Source: Chaenocephalus aceratus (Eukaryota; Chordata; Actinopteri; Perciformes; Channichthyidae). Taken from it: a stretch of DNA of 64,000 nt. Below, in pieces: positions 50,318 through 61,389 of the stretch. Position 1 is the stretch's first letter, and each line of letters opens with the position of its first letter. Location: NCBI GenBank assembly GCA_023974075.1, contig CM043796.1:21026427-21090426 (forward strand). The letters are read 5' to 3'. A model generated the notes under the pieces. That model did not search any database. It saw only the letters and a program-made list of their open reading frames with translations, and was not told where the DNA came from. The translations under genes were made by a program, and so were the position numbers.

Positions 50318-51846
50318 CTGCAGTCGAATAGTCCAAACATCAGCTCCTAAATTCTAACCCTATCGTCTATCCCTTGACCTCTGAGTGAAACGTCACGGGG
50401 TTAAGGGATAGTGGATAGGAGAATTCAAAAGGATTTAGGAGAAGAGACTGCGGTACTTTAGAGAATCCGACTGCACTTTCACTATTCGACGTGTTTATGA
50501 TGCGCCAGCGGACGTCATAAATGTGCGTCTGCTGCTGTGGGGAAACTATGGAAACTAGTTTTCTATACAGCGAACTACAACATGGATGTTTAATAAGAAC
50601 GAGGGACTACTGTAAACTCATCTAGAGACTCTGCACCGTGCTCTGATGCTGCTGCTTTGCTTTATGAACGTGGACAACAGAGAAACATATTCTTCAGGAC
50701 CAAAGTTGGAATTGAAATAAAAAAGGAAAGTGAAACTTATGCTCGTCACCCTCTCCCTCCGGTCCACATTAATACAAATGATCCCAAAGATTGTATGAAC
50801 TATGAAAATATCTTAAAATCAATACAGATGTATTTATTATAAACGTAAGTCCTTAACATCTATCAGTGTGTATATCACCATTCAAACATATTTTAAAAGT
50901 TGAACAAACCCCACACAGCTCAGTAAAGACTGAAATGTTGACTTTATTTGATCATTTCAGTAAAAACTAACATTCATATTTCTCTTTTTGATTATAATAC
51001 TGATGAACGTTCAAAACAAAGCACTTTGGCAAGTTACCACCTACTTTTTAAAAAGCTTAATAAGCAACGTAACTTTCATGATATCATTTCTCGGTCATAA
51101 TCGGTTGTTTCCGTGAACGGCCGACTTGACGGCAAATGCTGCGGCTGCAAGGCATTGTGGGGCAGCATTTTCTCCTCTCCTTTCGGTGAGGGAGGTCCAG
51201 TGGTTCCTAAGCTAAAGGAGGTTATAAAGGAAGTTTGAAACCTCCTTTCCTATCATCTAGAGCAGTGATTCTCAAACTTTTTTCAATAATGTACCCCCTT
51301 TGAAAACAAAATTCAGCCAAGTACCCCCTGATCAGCGCAAACACAATTTGTTAGGTAAGAAATGCCTATTTAAAGAGGTACAGTACAGCACTGCACCATC
51401 GGTGTCTGATTTATTAAAACAACAACCTTGTAACTGAGAAACACTTAAATGCTACATTTCAAATGTTTACAATCCATCACTAAATTCATGGAAAACCAAT
51501 TTTAACATCATGCAATAACACTAAGACGACATTAGTTGCATTTAACTGATCTTTTTAATAAGTTGTACTTACAATTTAGTGAGAAATATGGGCTTCACTG
51601 AGGATCTTTGTCATGCTGACAGGGAGGCAAACTGCAGCTATTACACTTTTTTTTCATTAACATAAAATAAATCTCACGTACCCCCTGCAGTACTCCAACG
51701 TACCCATAGGGGTCCGCGTAGCCCCATTTGAGAACCACTGATCTAGAGAATTCGAATGGCACTTATCATGGCTGCCACTGAGGGACTCCCGGGTCATTTC
51801 ACTCGGTTAGGAAGGTTCCTAAGCTAAATGGACTATTCGACTGCAG
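50318..51846. mobile_element. Inverted-repeat DNA element, family uncertain, carrying a nested MITE
   Basis: CTGCAGTCGAATAGTCCA at 50318-50335 is matched by its exact reverse complement at 51829-51846. Just inside the left end is an imperfect fold-back (CTCCTAAATTCT...TCTATCCCTT against AAGGGATAGTGGATAGG...TTTAGGAG, about 50343-50450). The word GTTCCTAAGCTAAA occurs at about 51207 and again at about 51814. Removing the nested MITE leaves about 1.04 kb. No transposase is recognisable. CATGT occurs near both ends but not as a clean target duplication, so I leave the superfamily open. Confidence 0.6.
51263..51740. mobile_element. 478-bp hAT-like MITE with 8-bp TSD
   Basis: Begins CAGTGATTCTCAAACTTTTT and ends with the complement of CAGTGGTTCTCAAATGG, imperfect hAT-type terminal inverted repeats. 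It is flanked by a perfect octamer, ATCTAGAG, at 51255-51262 and 51741-51748. The word TACCCCCT occurs at 51292, 51321 and 51680. It has no coding capacity. CAGTGGTTCTCAAA ends are typical of Charlie-like hAT elements in vertebrates. Confidence 0.85.
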
Positions 51847-51951
51847 CCCATGTCAACTTTGTGGGCACAAGCACATACATTAATGGAATAGAAATCAATG
51901 TTATAAGCTACTGAAAAGTGTATTTTCGGAAGAAGGGTCAGGGGTGTTGCG

Positions 51952-52274
51952 TGTAATTACTTTGAGGTAGAGTAGCTGAACATAATTCAGGAAGCTTCTC
52001 GTCAAGTAAACAGTATTTATTAATAAAGTGATACAATAAGTTTGCAGAAGTACTCGGCCGAGGTCTTTTCTACTTCAGTGATAGACAGTCCACTTAGCGC
52101 AGCTGTCTCTCAAATCTGTAGAATAAAAACGGCTGTTTCTATATTAAACATCTGGTTATATACGTTCACACTCGTATTTAGTCTTCATCAATTGGCTGGC
52201 GTAGACGGGGCGGGCCTTCCTCCGTAGTCCTCTGATGACGTGGCATTGGCTCGTCTCTCGCGAGTGATAATACA
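51952..52274 (-). mobile_element. Possible solo LTR
   Basis: Read on the minus strand the segment runs from TGTATTATCACTCGCGAGAG to a TAATTACA end. It has a TATA-like CGTATATAACC (complement of 52154-52164) and an AATAAATA signal (complement of 52013-52020) downstream, the order expected of an LTR. No target duplication was found, so the call rests on layout alone. Confidence 0.3.
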
Positions 52275-52587
52275 TCAGACTCATTTACAGAAACATAAAA
52301 TAATAAATGTAGATCAACATAAATGTCTGTTTGATTAACAGCTTTTATTTATTTATTCATGTAGGTATACATTTCACAATATTTATTTCATAATTTGGTT
52401 ATTATTGTATTATTTCAGAAATTATTTAATCATTCATAAGATTATCTTTCGACAAGTTTATAAATACCGGGCCCTATTTAAAAGATCCAGAGCTCTTGGT
52501 ATTAAGAGCTTTTACAACTCCATGTTTGTTAGTGGAGCATATTCTGAAAAAAAGGCAAAGTGTGTTCACCTTCACTGTGTGCACTGC

Positions 52588-52945
52588 TACATAAATGGTG
52601 TATTGTAATCTGCAGAAGGTCATTAAAAGTTTTTTTTCTTTTCTATTTCTATTTTCTTTTCTACTAGAATGCGGGACAAAACCGGAGTACCCGGAGAAAA
52701 CCCAAATGACAATCAAGCTGAGATAAGATGATACGCTTGACAAAGTTTAGACAAACAGTTATGCTATGTGAAAACAGTTGATTTGGCTGATAATACAAAT
52801 CTCCATAATTTTGTTTTTGAGAGAGTAAAACTACATGTTTGAGGATGTATTTTGATCTGCAGAAGGTAATTAAAAGGATGTATTTTTTCTATTTACATAA
52901 ATGCGGGCGGAAACCGTAGCGGCCAGAAAACCCGAAATGAATCCC
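52588..52945 (+). repeat. Pair of diverged direct repeats
   Basis: ATCTGCAGAAGGT(C/A)ATTAAAA occurs at about 52609 and 52855. Each is followed by a T-rich stretch, then an AATGCGGG(A/C)(C/G)-type word, ACCG and GAAAACCC. The two blocks are about 100-120 bases long and 246-258 bases apart. It could be a local duplication or two relics of one repeat family. Confidence 0.55.
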
Positions 52946-53636
52946 TGATTTTGGTTAATTTATGGCCTGTAATTGGAAATGGTGTTTGTAGCATTAGCCG
53001 GCTACTTTTGGTAAGCTGTACTTTCTCAGTGAGTGGAGGTAACGTAATCGAGGTGTCTGGGAAGAGCTTGTTTTTAAGCTGCTGCCACGCTCTGATGTCA
53101 TTCAATAAGGAGTGAATGACCCATGCTGTTACCTAGCAATGGAATTCTGTTGATAAAAATCTCAACAGAATTGTGTTGATAGGTAACGGCATAACAGAGG
53201 CCGTACAAATGAGCGTTTTATGCAAGCTCCTTCCCATTCATTTAAATTGAGACATGCGGTGGCGCTCTAAAAACTGGACACCATTTACAACATGCGTACA
53301 CTTATTGCTATAACTTATCAGACCATGCAGCAGAAAGACACCTACATACCCTTTGGTTCCATAAGAGGATGAGAAAATGTCCGATCTTCGAGATAATACC
53401 TTGACAGCAGACAACAGCGTCAAAACCCTCAACTTCTATCGAAAACCTTTTTGCCAAGATTTGACATTTTGACCCTGTTCATTCACTCATAACAGATTAA
53501 TCCGTACATTGGATTCACAAAATGCTCCCACAGTCCCTCTCAAAATAATTTAGTCCACAAAGTCGAACACAAATAGTTCCTTGTTAGAGGGAGTTGAGTC
53601 CGTATAAGTTCTAAAGCTTCTTGATTTCGTCCTCCA

Positions 53637-54465
53637 ACAATCAATCAATCAATCAATCAATGTTTATTTATATAGCCCAATATCACAAATGTTACATTTG
53701 TCTCAGTGGTCTTCACAGTGTGTACAGAATATCAGTATGACAATACGACACCCTCTGTCCTTAGACCCTCACATCGTACAAGGAAAAACTTCCAAAGAAA
53801 ACCCAGTTTAAAGGGAAAAATGGGAGAAACCTCAGGGAGAGCAACAGAGGAGGGATCCCTCTCCCAGGACGGACAGACGTGCAATAGATGCCGTGTGTAA
53901 ATTGAAAAGATAATACATTTGCAACATAGGTAGTCCAAATGTTTGGAGATGCATGTGTGTATAATAGGAAGATGAATCCACGAGGATATCCATCCAGGAC
54001 CTATGATCCAGGACCACAGCCACGACTCAAGATCCAGCGCTCGCGATCCAGGACACAGGACCGCAGGATCATCCATGACTCCGGATCCCAGCGTATATAG
54101 ACACCAAAAAGAAAGACATTTGGGGAAGCTGGGTTAATCGGAACATGAGTGTACACGGGTATAGACAGAGAGAAGGAAGAAGTAAGATGTCCCCCGACAA
54201 ACTAAGCCGATATCAGCAAAACTAGGGGCTGAATCTAATCAGCCCTAACTATAAGCTTTATCAAAAAGGAAGGTCTTAAGCGCACTCTTAAAAACGGATA
54301 GGGTGTCTGCCGCCCGAACACAAACTGGAAGCTGATTCCACAAATGTGGAGCTTGATAAGAAAAGGCTCTGGCTCCCATTGTACTTTTAAAGATTCTAGG
54401 AACAACCAACAACCCTGCATTCTTGGAACGCAATGCCCTAGTAGGACAGTAGGGTATAATGAGAA
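53637..54465 (-). pseudogene. LINE 3' end with RT C-terminus and (TTGA)n tail
   Basis: The minus strand encodes PTRALRSKNAGLLVVPRIFK, ARAFSYQAPHLWNQLPVCVR and FKSALKTFLFDKAYS (about 54465-54245), the conserved C-terminus of a fish non-LTR retrotransposon. The long 3' UTR follows and terminates with GGGCTATATAAATAAACATT and a (GATT)n tail at 53637-53660. Part of the UTR (53725-53987) is shared with the segment at 56161-56427. The element is 5' truncated near 54465. The exact clade is not certain. Confidence 0.75.
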
Positions 54466-54469
54466 TAAC

Positions 54470-55040
54470 ACATCACAATCAAAGGGCAAAAGAAATAATT
54501 TAAAAAGCTGCACAGATGTAAACAAGTCTTAATTATCTCAATACCGATGCAGTTGTTTGGTTATTAATCTTCAAAACTTTTAACTTTCTAAGAACCTTGA
54601 ATGAAAAATTAAATGCAGACTTGGATAATGTTAGAGGATAATTTGCGTGTCCTTGGATGACGCAATACGTTTGTGAATAAGCCAGCAATTTTGCATGGTC
54701 CATTGATGCACCATTTAACAATCAATTTGTATTGGAACATTTATGGTGTTTGGAAAGGTTGTCTTTTTTAAAGTTTGTATGATATTAAAACACCGTAATA
54801 GACAGGAAGATGCAGAGTGTTGCGGCAGATAATTTATTTAAAGGCTAAGGAAGATAAATAACCACATGCAAAGGGGGCCAATGAAGAAGAAATTAAGGAG
54901 AACAAGTATTAACTATGGTTCTTTATTTGACATTTTTTAAAAGGATTCAATAAAGTTTGAATGCAGAGTGCATGTAAAAGTTTACCTCAGATGTAAGGTT
55001 AAATAAGGATATCACAAAAAGTCTAGCGTTACATACTGAA
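54470..55040. other. Non-coding stretch, no gene seen
   Basis: AT-rich interval between a truncated LINE and a Tc1 remnant. Nothing recognised. Confidence 0.35.
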
Positions 55041-55041
55041 C

Positions 55042-55501
55042 TGAATGTTGTGAATCGAGTGGCCCATGGTGGTGGTGGGGTTATGGTATGGGCAGGCGTA
55101 TGTTATGGACGACGAACACAGGCCACTCGATTCACAACATTACCCTAACCCTACCCCTCACACCAGATACTGACTGGTTTTCGGACCCCCCCAGACCCCC
55201 CCAATAAAGCAAAAATGCACGTTTCAGAGTGGTCTTTTATTGTGGCCAGCCTAAGGCACACCTGTGCAATAATCATGCTGTCTAATCAGCATCTTGATAT
55301 GCCACACCTGTGAGGTGGGATGGATTATCTCGGCAAAGGAGAAGTGCTCACTATCACAGAATTTTTCAGATTTGTGAACAATATTTGAGAGAAATGGTTA
55401 TTTTGTGTATATAGAAAATGTTTTAGATCTTTGAGTTCATCTCATGAAAAATGGGAGCAAAAACAAAAGTGTTGCGTTTATATTTTTGTTCAGTGTAAGT
55501 A
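55042..55501 (+). mobile_element. Tc1/mariner remnant with transposase scrap and right end
   Basis: A short coding scrap, HGGGGVMVWAGVCYGRRTQ (about 55066-55120), matches the conserved central block of Tc1-like transposases. The transposase is then deleted and resumes at its last codons (TCACACCAGATACTGACTGG, 55158). The 3' region that follows is the typical long non-coding end, finishing with ACAAAAGTGTTGCGTTTATA and TTTTTGTTCAGTGTA at about 55499, the right terminal inverted repeat with its TA. The left terminus is absent. The deletion junction carries 37 bases of filler, including an inverted copy of 55044-55064. Confidence 0.8.
55044..55141. repeat. 21-bp perfect inverted repeat at the Tc1 deletion
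   Basis: The 21 bases at 55044-55064 (core GTTGTGAATCGAGTGGCC) recur as an exact reverse complement at 55121-55141, followed by TACCCTAACCCTACCCC. The arms are 56 bases apart. Confidence 0.95.
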
Positions 55502-56020
55502 AATCAGTATGAGTTTGATGGAACAAATGGAGGAGCAACAAAAAGGATAGAAGCTTAGAAAGTTAAAGATTTAGGGGTAAAGTCATTTTCTTCAGAGTAG
55601 GGGAAACCATAAACAAAACCAAAATGAGAGAATTTAACAATTTTCTTCACACTTCCTGGACCACACACAAACCCAACCCCACTCATCCAGTCAAGCCAAT
55701 GACTACTACTACTCTTCAAAAGCCTTTTATGTCCATCTAAATGTATTTGTCTGAATGTTAACAGCAGTACAAATATAGTGTATTGAAATGTATAAAACTA
55801 AATCCACCGGCAGACTGACCGGACATTGATCCCCTCCGGATTTTAATCAGCACTTAATCAATTACTTACAAGAATCTTCTGCTTTTATCCATTACAAATT
55901 ATGTCAATTATAGTGCACTGAAAAAACTGAAACATTGACTTTAATTCAATAAATGACGTCAACAGATTTCACATAACTCTAAGAGGTTAGATGAGAGTAA
56001 TAATATTATGTTTATGTTTA
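55502..56020. other. Non-coding stretch, no gene seen
   Basis: AT-rich interval; nothing recognised. Confidence 0.35.
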
Positions 56021-56023
56021 TTA

Positions 56024-56450
56024 ATCAAATCAAATCAAATCAAGTTTTATTTATATAGCACTTTTATAAACGATTTTTGGTCGAGCCAAAGTGCTGTACA
56101 TAAAATAAAAATAGCCTACAGTAGAGACACTTTACAGCAAATACAACAGCACAGATTGATCAGAATATCAGTATGAGAAAAATGACACCCTCTATCCTTA
56201 GACCCTCACATCGTACAAGGAAAAACTTCCAGGGAAAACCCACAGTTTAAGGGGGGAAAATGGGAGAAACCTCAGGGAGAGCAACAGAGGAGGGATCCCT
56301 CTCCCAGGACGGACAGACGTGCAATAGATGCCGTGTGTAAATCGAAGAGATAATACATTTTACAGCATATAGACCGAATGTTAGGAAATGCATGTGTCTG
56401 TAATAAGAAGATGAATCCACGAGGATGTCAGCTACAATCCTGTGGAAGCC
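56024..56450 (-). mobile_element. Chimeric LINE 3' UTR
   Basis: From the left it starts with an (ATCAA)n tail and GTTTTATTTATATAGCACTT, then AAAGTGCTGTACATAAAAT, which is the 3' end of one LINE type. At 56161 it switches to a sequence nearly identical to 53725-53987 (shared words CAGAATATCAGTATGA, CCTTAGACCCTCACATCGTA, GGGAGAAACCTCAGGGAGAG, AGACGTGCAATAGATGCCGT). So the two fragments share a body but have different tails, (ATCAA)n here and (TTGA)n there. Confidence 0.7.
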
Positions 56451-56454
56451 ATCA

Positions 56455-57620
56455 GGGATTAAGGATCCCCATTAGCTTTTGCTCTTGACAAAAGCTACTC
56501 TTCCTGGGGTCAGACACTTAAAACAATACAACAATAATACAACAATAATACAACAACATTCAAGACATAATTCCTGACATCATTAACAACATCATCAACA
56601 ATTTCTAACATCATCAACAATCTCATCCACTTTCAATATCAATCTCAGCCAAGGATGAGTGCACTCGACACCCACCAGTACAAAGTATGTGATCAAATTA
56701 AATTAGGGTTCACAGCTCACAAGGGTACATGGTCATTAGTAGATGGCCCTTCAATCTCTTCTTGAAAGAGGCTCTGGACTCTATTTCAGCAAGGTAGTTT
56801 GGCAATGAGTTCCATTCCTGTATAGCTCTATAAGACACGGAAGATTTCAGAAGATGAAGATGGGGACAGAGCCTTCTCAGTGGCAGCTCCTAGGCTCTGG
56901 AATTCCCTCCCCCAAGATCTCCGTGACTCTGAGTCCCTCACAGTCTTTCAGTCCCGCCTCAAAACACATTTGTTCAACTCTGTCAACCCATAAACCCCCC
57001 CCCCCCTCTCAATTAACTTCCTCTTGACTGCCTTTTTATTTTTGTATTTTACTGTACTTACTTGTTTGCCTGTCCTTGTTTGTCTACCCTCCCTCATACT
57101 GTAAAGCGTCTTTGAGTTGTGAAAAGCGCTATATAAATAAAATGCATTATTATATTATTATTATTATTAGAAGATTTGTCCTGGGTTTAGGTGCCAGTAG
57201 ATGGCCTGATGTAGCTTGCCTAGTCTTATGGTCATGCTCATCTCTTGTGTAAACTATTTGATCATAAAAATACAGTGGTCTTTTGCTAAATTGGAAATGT
57301 TTTAGAAAAGTGATAACACGAGATTGCAGACGTTTCTCAACCGGAAGCCATGATAGGTTTCTATGCATAACTCCAATATGAGTGCGCTTCAAACAGTGGA
57401 GAGCTAGTCTGGTAGCCTTGTTTTGAGCTATTTGTAATTTCTGTATATGTGTTTTTGCTGCTGATGACCATATGACCAGACAGTACTCAAGATGTGACAA
57501 AAACCAGAGACTGAATGACTTGTTTCAAAGTGGTTGGTGTTACATACCTTGTGTATGTTCTCATCACAGCTATGCTCCTTCCCAAGTTGAACCTATTCAA
57601 ACGTAATATTATTGCTTTCA
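56455..57620 (-). pseudogene. LINE C-terminus and 3' UTR, interrupted by another LINE
   Basis: The minus strand encodes SHLEYCLVIWSSAAKTHIQK, KATRLALHCLKRTHIGVMHR and LSWLPVEKRLQSRVITFLKH (57500-57178). After the interruption comes a AIQEWNSLPNYLAEIESRAS and FKKRLKGHLLMTMYP segment (about 56835-56709) with a stop. This is the C-terminal part of a fish non-LTR retrotransposon. Its 3' UTR ends with CCCCAGGAAGAGTAGCTTTTG and AATGGGGATCCTTAATCCC (complement of about 56455-56515). Minor frame differences exist across the interruption. A LINE fragment at 56848-57169 is inserted in opposite orientation. Confidence 0.75.
56848..57169 (+). mobile_element. 5'-truncated LINE fragment nested in another LINE, with TSD
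   Basis: The plus strand encodes GDRAFSVAAPRLWNSLPQDL and SLTVFQSRLKTHLFNSV and stops at about 56992, the last part of a LINE reverse transcriptase. The 3' UTR ends GTAAAGCGTCTTTGAGTTGT, GAAAAGCGCTATATAAAT and an (ATT)n tail. The octamer GAAGATTT lies immediately before (56840-56847) and after (57170-57177) the fragment and is the target-site duplication. It interrupts the coding region of the minus-strand LINE. A C-run of 12-14 lies at about 56996-57007. Confidence 0.85.
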
Positions 57621-57704
57621 ACTAAACTAATACAGTAATGTGAAATCTGTTGACATAATACATATAATTAAAGTCAACACTTTATCAGTGTGTAATGGGA
57701 TCTC

Positions 57705-57896
57705 TGAGGCGTGTGGCGCAGTGGATAGAGCGTTGGTGTTCGGATCAAGTGAGCACAGGTTCAAACCCCACTGTAGTCAGCATGTCGTTGTATCCCTGGG
57801 CAAGACACATCACCCCAAATTGCTTCTGTGGGGATTGCCCACAGTATTTAGTATGTAAGTCGCTTTGGATAAAAGCGTCTAACATGTAATGTAATC
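57705..57896 (+). mobile_element. V-SINE, essentially full length
   Basis: The tRNA-like head has an A-box, TGGCGCAGTGG (57714-57724), and a B-box, GGTTCAAACCC (57758-57768), for polymerase III. The central core is GTCGTTGTATCCCTGGGCAA followed by GACACATCACCCC. The tail is TGTAAGTCGCTTTGGATAAA, AGCGTCT and a TGTAATGTAAT end. This is the layout of the vertebrate V-SINE superfamily, whose tail is shared with an L2-type LINE partner; the same tail is on the LINE at 28149-28191. The copy looks complete, about 190 bases. Confidence 0.88.
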
Positions 57897-58070
57897 TCTT
57901 GTCTGTTTGTTTAATAAATACAAACATTTGGAAAATATCACCAGGACGCTTTGACCTGACAAAAATTGTTGCAGTTGAAAATAAAAAACAAACTACAGCT
58001 TTTAATTGGGTTTATATATCTACTTCATGTCTTTGAGATATGTTCTGTCCCCAATGTTAGCTATCGTAAA

Positions 58071-58211
<141 letters not shown>

Positions 58212-58214
58212 AGA

Positions 58215-59045
58215 CAAGTGAAGTAGACAATGTTAGAGCAATCAGCAAATTGAAGGGTTACACTGTCACTACAATAACAAAAAGGATTGTTCTTCTTTTT
58301 TGATATGGAATGTGAAGCCATGCATGCATGAATAATTTACACACAGAGTATAGAAACTGAAAAAGGAAGATTTATTCAGATTAAAGAATAGATATGACTC
58401 GAGAGTTATTTAAATTCGCAGTGCAGCTCTACTGGTTTTTCCATTTGGATGCAGCTTTCCAAAATAATGAATTACACTGCGTGCCCCCCGGGATTTTGTA
58501 ATTGGAAACTTTTAGGAGGTTGTCAGTGCTCATCAGAAGAATTTGGGGTATTTGATTTTGCCTACAGCAAAAAGTTAAAGAATTAGACCAGCTCATTACA
58601 ACTTTGGCCGTCTTTCCATAGTTCGGACTATCATGTCTATCTTTGACCATGTCATTATTGGATCCTGAAGATATTTATGTTTATGGATGTGTCCAAACAA
58701 GTCAGAGATTGGAGAGGAAACCTACATTAAGTCAGGAATCCAGTTATAACAATGTGTCTCTCATATGATTTCTTCTGATAGGTCCTAAAAGGAGCCTATT
58801 TCTTTAACTTAATTGTTTCTCTAATTGGTGGCAAAGGCATACAGACTTGGATAATGGAAATTGGCTTTACAGTATAGGAAACCCTATAATTGACTCCACA
58901 TTATGAATACAAATATGCATTAATTACCTTTTCATTTGTCATTCTTTTTGATCTCGTCTACAGTCAGATTTAATGTTTTTTTTCCTATTTCGGTCACTCC
59001 CGGGGAAGCATCCCATATAGAGAAGGCAACAAAGGGATTCTGCCA
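58215..59045. other. Non-coding stretch, no gene seen
   Basis: AT-rich DNA; nothing recognised. Confidence 0.35.
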
Positions 59046-59049
59046 GAGA

Positions 59050-59725
59050 GTTGTTTGAGGGGTGTTACGGCCCACCCTCTACTCCGTGGTCGTGGCTCGT
59101 GGGGAGACCCGCAACATAAAATAATACACGCAAAATCCGGTACTTGGGTAACGAGCATTTATTGATGTCCAGCCGTTTTACACACACAAGTCACAATTCT
59201 ACTGATTGCCTAGATCGAAAAAATGAAACAAATTAATAATCGTATAACTCCATTTGTGGGTTCATAATGTGAACATAATTGTTGCTGCCAAAATTACGGT
59301 GAATCATTATTAGCACACAAACCTGAACCTTTACATACAAAACATGTAAGGAACTTAACACCAGCAACTAAACACGTTGTAAAACAAAGCTGAAAATAAA
59401 AATAAATAAATTCTAAAAAGGTTCAAAAGTGATTTAATAGAGAAGACAGAGTTTGCAGCCATGTTTCCCTATATCAATGGCGGCCGTTCTCCCACCTTTC
59501 CCCGGATCATTGCCTCGGATGCAGTGGCAGTCGTACGTTTCAGGACTCTATTGGTGTTTTAAAGCTGTCTCTCTCCTGTCCTCTGCCTGCCAGCTGACCC
59601 TCGCTCCATGCCAGCCTTCCCGCACCACTCACCCTCATCCACCTGTCGATTCAACCCCATCAACCATCACCACTCTGCTTTTGTCTCAGCAAGTCCTCAA
59701 AAAATGCAACTTATACAACAAAGAA
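59050..59725 (-). other. Possible LTR-like segment
   Basis: Read on the minus strand, a GC-richer part with a CTTTAAAACACC TATA-like word (near 59560) precedes an AATAAATG signal (about 59156-59163) and a GGGTGGGCCGTAACACCCC end. The layout resembles an LTR but the ends and target duplication are undefined. Confidence 0.25.
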
Positions 59726-59982
59726 TGATTTATTTCTGATTTATTTTTACAAAATGATGTTAGAATCGTTTTTTTCACCTTTTTTGTCTTGTTTTTTTAG
59801 GTGAATTGTCTTAGCCTATGGCCTTTCTCTCCTTGTGCTGTCCCTGGTATATAGTGTATATAGCTTAACAGCAGATAAACTCCATCCGTACACCAAGACT
59901 CTGAAGACATGAATCCTTTGCCCACAGGTTTATTGGTATAAGGATGGTGTGAAACTAAAATACACAAGACAAAATATGTATA

Positions 59983-60091
<109 letters not shown>

Positions 60092-60094
60092 CAT

Positions 60095-61385
60095 GTGTTG
60101 TAAGGTCACAGGATGGGAGCCACTCACTGTGTGTGGGTCTCCTGTGTTCTAGGAGTTCTGTGTATGGTGTGGTTGCAGATGGAAAGCAGGTATTGTTTGC
60201 GCCTGTGTGTGTCTGAACGTGTGTGGTGTGGTCAGAGTCTGAAAGGAGCCTTGGTTCACATGGAAACAAATGACAGGATCTGCTTTACTGAGCCTAGCTG
60301 TAAAAAGATGAAAGAAACCCAAGTAGTCAACATTTAGGTTGTGGCTTTGCCAGACCTCCCACATAGATTTCACTGCAGCGTCAGATGGTCAGTTGATGGT
60401 AACCAGTTTTTTTTACTCAAAATCTTGTCAACAGTAATGAGCAACTTTAATGCCACCACTGCCTCGAAATACATGATATAAAAGAAGTCATTACAAACCA
60501 AAATATGGGATTGTTACCAAACAATACTGGGGAATTGTGGGACAAACAAAAACAATCAAATTACCCTCATTCACTGCTGTTACTGCCAACATCAGGAAAT
60601 GACCAACACAATTGTAGGGTGGCTAAATAGATATTTTTTGGGGAAAATAGGGTTTGGCAAATACATGGAAAAACTGTAGCATAGATGCAAAGCACACACT
60701 AATTATTTAGCTATCCAGCACTTGTCTTCTCTCCCTCCGTTTCATATACATGAAACAAAGCCACTATGTAATCCTGCTTCAGTAATGTAACCCTAACCCT
60801 ACTCTCCCTGGATCTTAACCAATTTATGTATGTGTTTTATACACCATTATAAAACGGACACCATTATAAAACGGACACGTTAAATCAAGCAATCTGATTG
60901 GTAAAAAAAAAAGCACCTAAACGACGACATGCAGAGCTACGTGAAGAGCAGGTAGACCAACTGGAAAAGTACCACCATTCAAAAGCTTTCTGATGCGGGT
61001 CTTGAAACAAAGCAGAGAAATTATGACCGTTAGTGGCCACAGGTGTGAAAGCTCTCTCCAGAGCTACTGGAAGCCGAATCTCGGGGACCGGAGAAAGTGG
61101 AGCAATATTCTCGCCACGCCAAGCAACAGCCCTTAAATTACTCCGTTCTCCGCTTGTAATTATGCCTTTACAAGCTTCAAAGTTGTATTTATCATGAATT
61201 TGAATTTGGCAACACAAGTTTAATATTCTAAAAGTCAAGACTGTATTTATTTGAAATCAGATGAAAACAAACTATAACGAACCCCGAAAAACTAGTTTTT
61301 TACACAAATCCACTTTTATTTTGAAATCAGACGTTGCGACTTCCGACTGATTTCGATAGAGCGGGTAACATATGAACACAGCCCT
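60095..61385. other. Non-coding stretch with a 17-bp duplication
   Basis: ACACCATTATAAAACGG is tandemly duplicated at 60841-60857 and 60858-60874, and a telomere-like AACCCTAACCCTAC lies at 60788-60801. A minus-strand frame at 60885-61238 has no domain I can name. Part of this stretch may be the 5' region of the hAT element that follows. Confidence 0.45.
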
Positions 61386-61389
61386 ATGT

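Noticed and set aside
57714..57768. A tRNA-like A-box and B-box pair
   Set aside because: The boxes belong to the head of a V-SINE and are followed by its core and tail; no cloverleaf for a functional tRNA is present.
60885..61238. A 117-residue minus-strand frame next to the hAT pseudogene
   Set aside because: No nameable domain. It may be the antisense of hAT 5' non-coding sequence.
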